From Nymphaea colorata (Eukaryota > Streptophyta > Magnoliopsida > Nymphaeales > Nymphaeaceae), in assembly GCF_008831285.2 (NCBI RefSeq), contig NC_045142.1:3353001-3417000 (forward strand): a stretch of 64,000 nt of DNA. Reading direction: 5' to 3'. Positions 60,516 to 64,000 of the stretch are shown here, in pieces. Position 1 is the first letter of the stretch. The number at the start of each line of letters is the position of its first letter. The notes under the pieces were generated by a model. The model saw nothing but the letters and a program-made list of their open reading frames with translations, ran no database searches and was not told the origin of the DNA. The position numbers and the translations under genes were made by a program.

Positions 60516-60600
60516 GTATTTTTGTAATAAAAAAAGTATAAATAAAGGTATTTTTGTAATTAAATAAAGTATAATTAAAATAATTTTTGTAATTAAAAGG
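60516..60600. repeat. AT-rich minisatellite, about 32-bp period
   Basis: GTATTTTTGTAAT-type units begin near 60516, 60548 and 60580, with AAAGTATAA between them. Confidence 0.6.
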
Positions 60601-61260
60601 AAAAACAATTTAAGAGTGCCGTATTGCATTCAATGAGTGTTATCTCATCTTCTCTCCCAGAAATTTAGGTTAATTTTAATCCGACAATTGATTATTGACC
60701 ACACGCGTGTCCTTCGCTAGATGGAGACCCGGCGTGTTCGGTCAGGTGGGACCCATGGCATGGACCAATATGACCACTTTTGATAATATTTTTCTTTGTT
60801 AAGTTCTGTCGTTGTCAAATGATTAAAAATTAAAATTCTATATATTGTTAAAGAAACATTTGTTTATGGTTCATAGTTCATTTTGCCTGTTCGACCCGAA
60901 ATATTGCACAATTTCATTTTAGATGCCATGTTCTCTACAATTGTTATTCTCATTTTTTTTCAAAAAATAAAGATTGTATAGTTAAACAAACAGTTTTAAT
61001 TTTAGAATATAGACCCATCGTAGAATAAAAAATTCCAGAATTATAGTCTCACTCTAAGAAGTGAAATTATGATTTTATTATTCTAGATTTTTTTTAACAA
61101 ATACGAAGACTTTAATTTATGAATTCATCCACAAGCCATCCTCAATTGTAGAGTCAAAATTCCACAGTTGTAGTTTCTGTTCTTGGTGAAAGTCATAGTT
61201 AACATTTTTTTTTTCAAAATTAAGGATTTATCTTTTTTTACTAAAAATTTACGTTGGCAG

Positions 61261-61262
<2 letters not shown>

Positions 61263-61309
<47 letters not shown>
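61263..61309. repeat. (GA)n microsatellite
   Basis: An uninterrupted AG array of about 47 bases. Confidence 0.96.
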
Positions 61310-61311
<2 letters not shown>

Positions 61312-61470
61312 TCATTGGTGCTGACAAAGAAAATGAGAAGGGAGCTGCTTGCCGGCCCCTTGAGACAACCGACTTCCACCGCCCCTTACCTAATCATGGA
61401 CTATCAGAAATAATCACAATTAAGTGGCAATTTTTTTTTATTTTCTTAGAATAAGCCGGTTGGTATCTGC

Positions 61471-61556
61471 CACGTGTCCTCGGCGGCCCAATAGACACAC
61501 AGATTATCGAAATGTCGTGCTCTGGGTGGTGTGGCTGGAGTTGTCGATGACACGTG
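61471..61556. promoter_or_regulatory. Two G-boxes 80 bases apart in a GC-rich patch
   Basis: CACGTG occurs at 61471-61476 (in GCCACGTGTC) and 61551-61556 (in GACACGTGTA). Paired ACGTG elements are typical of ABA-responsive promoters, but no downstream gene is seen on either strand within the window. Confidence 0.3.
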
Positions 61557-62191
61557 TAAGCGGTCCGAACGAGCTAGACAATGGACTGCGGGGACACAAG
61601 TGTCGATCTGGGATTGGGTGGGCCGAGAAGCTTCATTTCTGCTAATCATAAACTAGTGAATAATTTGATTATTATGACCCACAAGTTAATACCTGGGTTT
61701 GGATTTACTATCCAAATCCATATTTGGATCTGAATTCGGGAATCAGTTAGGCCTAGTTAAGACAGGTCATGGCTCTGATCCGGCCCCGCGGAAGCAGATG
61801 ATTCAGCCTTTTGTCGAAAGGAAGCCAAGCCACGTTAGGATGACATGTAGAGACGAAAATACAGGTTGGCAATCGGCATTCTTGGATTGGGCTTGAAGCT
61901 GTCACACCTTGGTCCAGGCTGGCCGTGACCGTGCCGGGTTCGAGACCATGGCCCAGGTCCAGCACAGCAGCGTACATAGGCCCACTTGGCCAAGCTGGTC
62001 GTCCCAATCTGCACATGTTATGGGCCTGGTGAGGATGAACATAAACCCTTGTGCAATGTTTAATATGAAGAAAATAAGTGTACAATTATGCCTTAAATAT
62101 GGTGTATTATTAGTAAGCAGTCCGGCCTTTTTTAGTGTAGTTTAAACAATCACATTTTGAAAAACGGACTCTAAAAAGAGTATTATACATG

Positions 62192-62383
62192 AGAGCGGAG
62201 CCAGAAATTTGTCATGAGAGGTCCGAATTAAAGTTTCTAAATTTTGACTAGGGCCCAAATATCATTTTTCTAAATTTTTATATAGAGTAAATGAAATTTT
62301 CTAAAATTTACATGTAATTTGTTTTAATTTTTTTTTGAGGTGGGGCCAGGACCTATGCAGGCCTCCCCTTGGCTCCGCCCCTG
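62192..62383. mobile_element. Non-autonomous TIR element with 10-base TSD
   Basis: Flanked by ATTATACATG (62182-62191) and ATTGTACATG (62384-62393), 9 of 10 matching. The left end AGAGCGGAGCCAG mirrors the right end GGCTCCGCCCCTG. Same family as 52061-52277. Confidence 0.75.
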
Positions 62384-62555
62384 ATTGTACATGCATTGGA
62401 CCTGACACCGCTCCTAGATGAGATCAGGATATGCTAGAATGATCTAGCTAGTGTAGAAAGTGGATTCTTATTTGTAGCTTTTTCTTGCTTTAATTAGTTG
62501 AAAAAAAAAAACAGCCTTCATTCTGAGAAGTTTTTGAAGATGCTTTGATTCACGA

Positions 62556-62750
62556 GGCGGTTGGCACAACTATCAGGGTGGGAGTTGGTAGACGACCAGT
62601 CTCTATTTCGACCCTCAAAATGCAGCTGGTACCCATATGTAAGTTGAAGTATAGCGAATGTGTCACCTCGATATACCAAAAGCAACTCCGGACCATAAGG
62701 GGAATGTAGTATGCAGATTTTAGAACCTTGGTTGTATTTGGTTGCATGGT
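62556..62750 (+). mobile_element. Possible tRNA-derived SINE head
   Basis: A-box-like GTTGGCACAACTATCAGG (from 62560) and B-box-like TATTTCGACCC (62604-62614) are spaced as in a tRNA. The body and 3' end are not defined. Confidence 0.4.
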
Positions 62751-63083
62751 TTATTTAGATTCATGGTCATAAGATCTTAGTCCTTTTTAATGTTTTTGGA
62801 GAATATGAAACCCACGTTTGAAAAGATGTAAATATTACAACATGAATCTATAAACCTTGGATCCCGAAACTCATAGATCTGAATTGAGATTTATGAATTA
62901 ATATCTCAATTCATAGTTTTCAAGTCCATAGTTTGTTAAAAGTATAGTTTCAAAACAAGCTCCATGTTAAGTCAGAACCTGAGATATAAAATCCAAAGTA
63001 ATCAAATCCCTTCATGGTTTGCATTAGAAAAAGTTAGAATTATGCTTATGCTGAGTCTTTTACACTAAGCATTCTGAAAATCT

Positions 63084-63312
63084 GAATTTAGGGGTGTTTG
63101 ATTGCCCCTAATCTAAAGTCCTCAGGATTCTAGAATTCTTAATCTAAGATTCAGATCTTCCCCCTCTGATTTGAAACTAAAACAAGGATTTTAAGTGCAG
63201 ATATGAACTAGGAAATTTTCATTGATCTTTTACTACATCAGCGAAACATGCCATGTACAATCTACATCAGATCCGTGGACTTTAAATCCAAAATAATCAA
63301 ACACTCAAATTC
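63084..63312. mobile_element. MITE-like element with GTGTTTGATT ends
   Basis: GAATTTAGGGGTGTTTGATT at the left mirrors AATCAAACACTCAAATTC at the right. Internal text matches the elements at 24649 and 28475 (AGATCCGTGGACTTTAAATC, CATCAGCG..CATGCCATG). Confidence 0.6.
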
Positions 63313-64000
63313 TTGTAGCTGTGAAACCTGTTCACTTTCCAAATGTACTTTGATAATTTGCTTTGTACCTAAGAGACTAGGAATCAAAACAATTAATAAT
63401 GTGCCGTTAATATATGAACTTATTATTGAAAAAACTTTGATACAAAACTATCATATGAATGTAAAAATCGGATTCACATCAGATTAGGATTGTGAAATTG
63501 GATTTTAGATTCAGATTCATGTCATTTTTTTTTCATTATTCGAATCTAAATATTTGAATATATGAAAAAGCGGGTATAGTAAAGAGCATATCCGATTCCA
63601 ATCTGATTTGTTGACATCCTCAAGACAAAAGCATCTAAAACTAATTAAACTCATGAAACACAGCCATGCAAACATGGTCCTTTACATGAGAACCAAACCT
63701 AAGAATCTTTGGTTATCATAATGCAAGCTAGCCACAACCAGCTCTCATGCTTTGTTGTGGAAAATCATTTGTCAATTCCATATAGGGCGCATGCGCTGTT
63801 CGCAAATCTGAGCGGTCCTCAAATCCATAGTTTTTAACATGTAGCATGCACCAACTATTTGTTTAAACCATAGTCATAGAAAACACATTTTTTTTTCGAA
63901 AAAAACGTGATAAATTAAATGACCGTTTAAAACAACATAATGCATCTTTTGAAAAAAAACGTTAAAAACGAAAAAACATGTTTTAATGCGCTTTTTTTCC

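Larger units (their letters stand above)
55781..64000. other. Gene-poor right end of the window
   Basis: AT-rich DNA with no recognisable gene. It holds a hAT-like copy (56197-56562), foldback elements (57728-57892, 63084-63312), an imperfect 126-base duplication (from 59573), a 32-base AT-rich minisatellite (about 60516-60600), a GA array (61263-61309), a GC-rich patch with two G-boxes (61440-61640), SINE-like heads near 61900 and 62560, and a GC-ended element (62192-62383). Confidence 0.6.

Noticed and set aside
1-64000. Organelle insert, LTR retrotransposon, CRISPR or viral insertion
   Set aside because: No reverse transcriptase, integrase or capsid motif, paired long terminal repeats, plastid or mitochondrial gene, or spacer-repeat array was recognised by reading; a database search would be needed to exclude short degraded pieces.

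Overview
The window is nuclear DNA from a flowering plant. Genes have GT-AG introns, their proteins belong to plant-specific subfamilies (a plastid PHT4 anion transporter, a cutin-type GPAT, a PIP1 aquaporin), and they lie far apart in AT-rich DNA full of microsatellites and short transposon remnants. The species cannot be fixed from the sequence. There is no bacterial-type operon, CRISPR array, rRNA gene or complete tRNA gene, and I found no intact autonomous transposon.

Five protein-coding genes are well supported. (1) 1-8210, minus: a PHT4;4/ANTR2-like plastid-envelope transporter. Six coding exons are visible and the C-terminal exons lie beyond the left edge. (2) 11655-16385, plus: spliceosomal SmF, five exons, with the start codon alone in exon 1. 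(3) 22362-23444, plus: a single-exon C2H2-like zinc-finger protein with a PARP-like C-terminal region and a short upstream ORF. (4) 29651-33989, minus: a GPAT6-type sn-2 glycerol-3-phosphate acyltransferase/phosphatase of cutin synthesis, two exons. (5) 54189-55667, minus: a PIP1 aquaporin, four exons. Splice sites were read directly and the reading phase closes across every junction. The genes serve unrelated processes (plastid transport, splicing, regulation, cuticle, water transport), so no functional cluster is implied.

The gaps (8.2-11.5, 16.4-22.3, 23.4-29.6, 34-54 and 55.8-64 kb) hold degenerate non-autonomous elements. Several can be bounded by target-site duplications: hAT-like elements at 10552, 27409, 48958 and 51324, Mutator-like or unassigned TIR elements at 52061 and 62192, and a tRNA-derived SINE at 40104. 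There are also foldbacks, young tandem duplications (one around telomere-like heptamers) and repeated compound TA/GA microsatellites.

I found no undescribed multi-gene system. The most useful leads are the TSD-defined SINE and hAT families, the three-arm foldback at 46.1-46.3 kb, the telomere-like duplication at 9.8-10.0 kb, the uORF of the zinc-finger gene, and two GC-rich islands with bZIP-type motifs but no recognisable gene.
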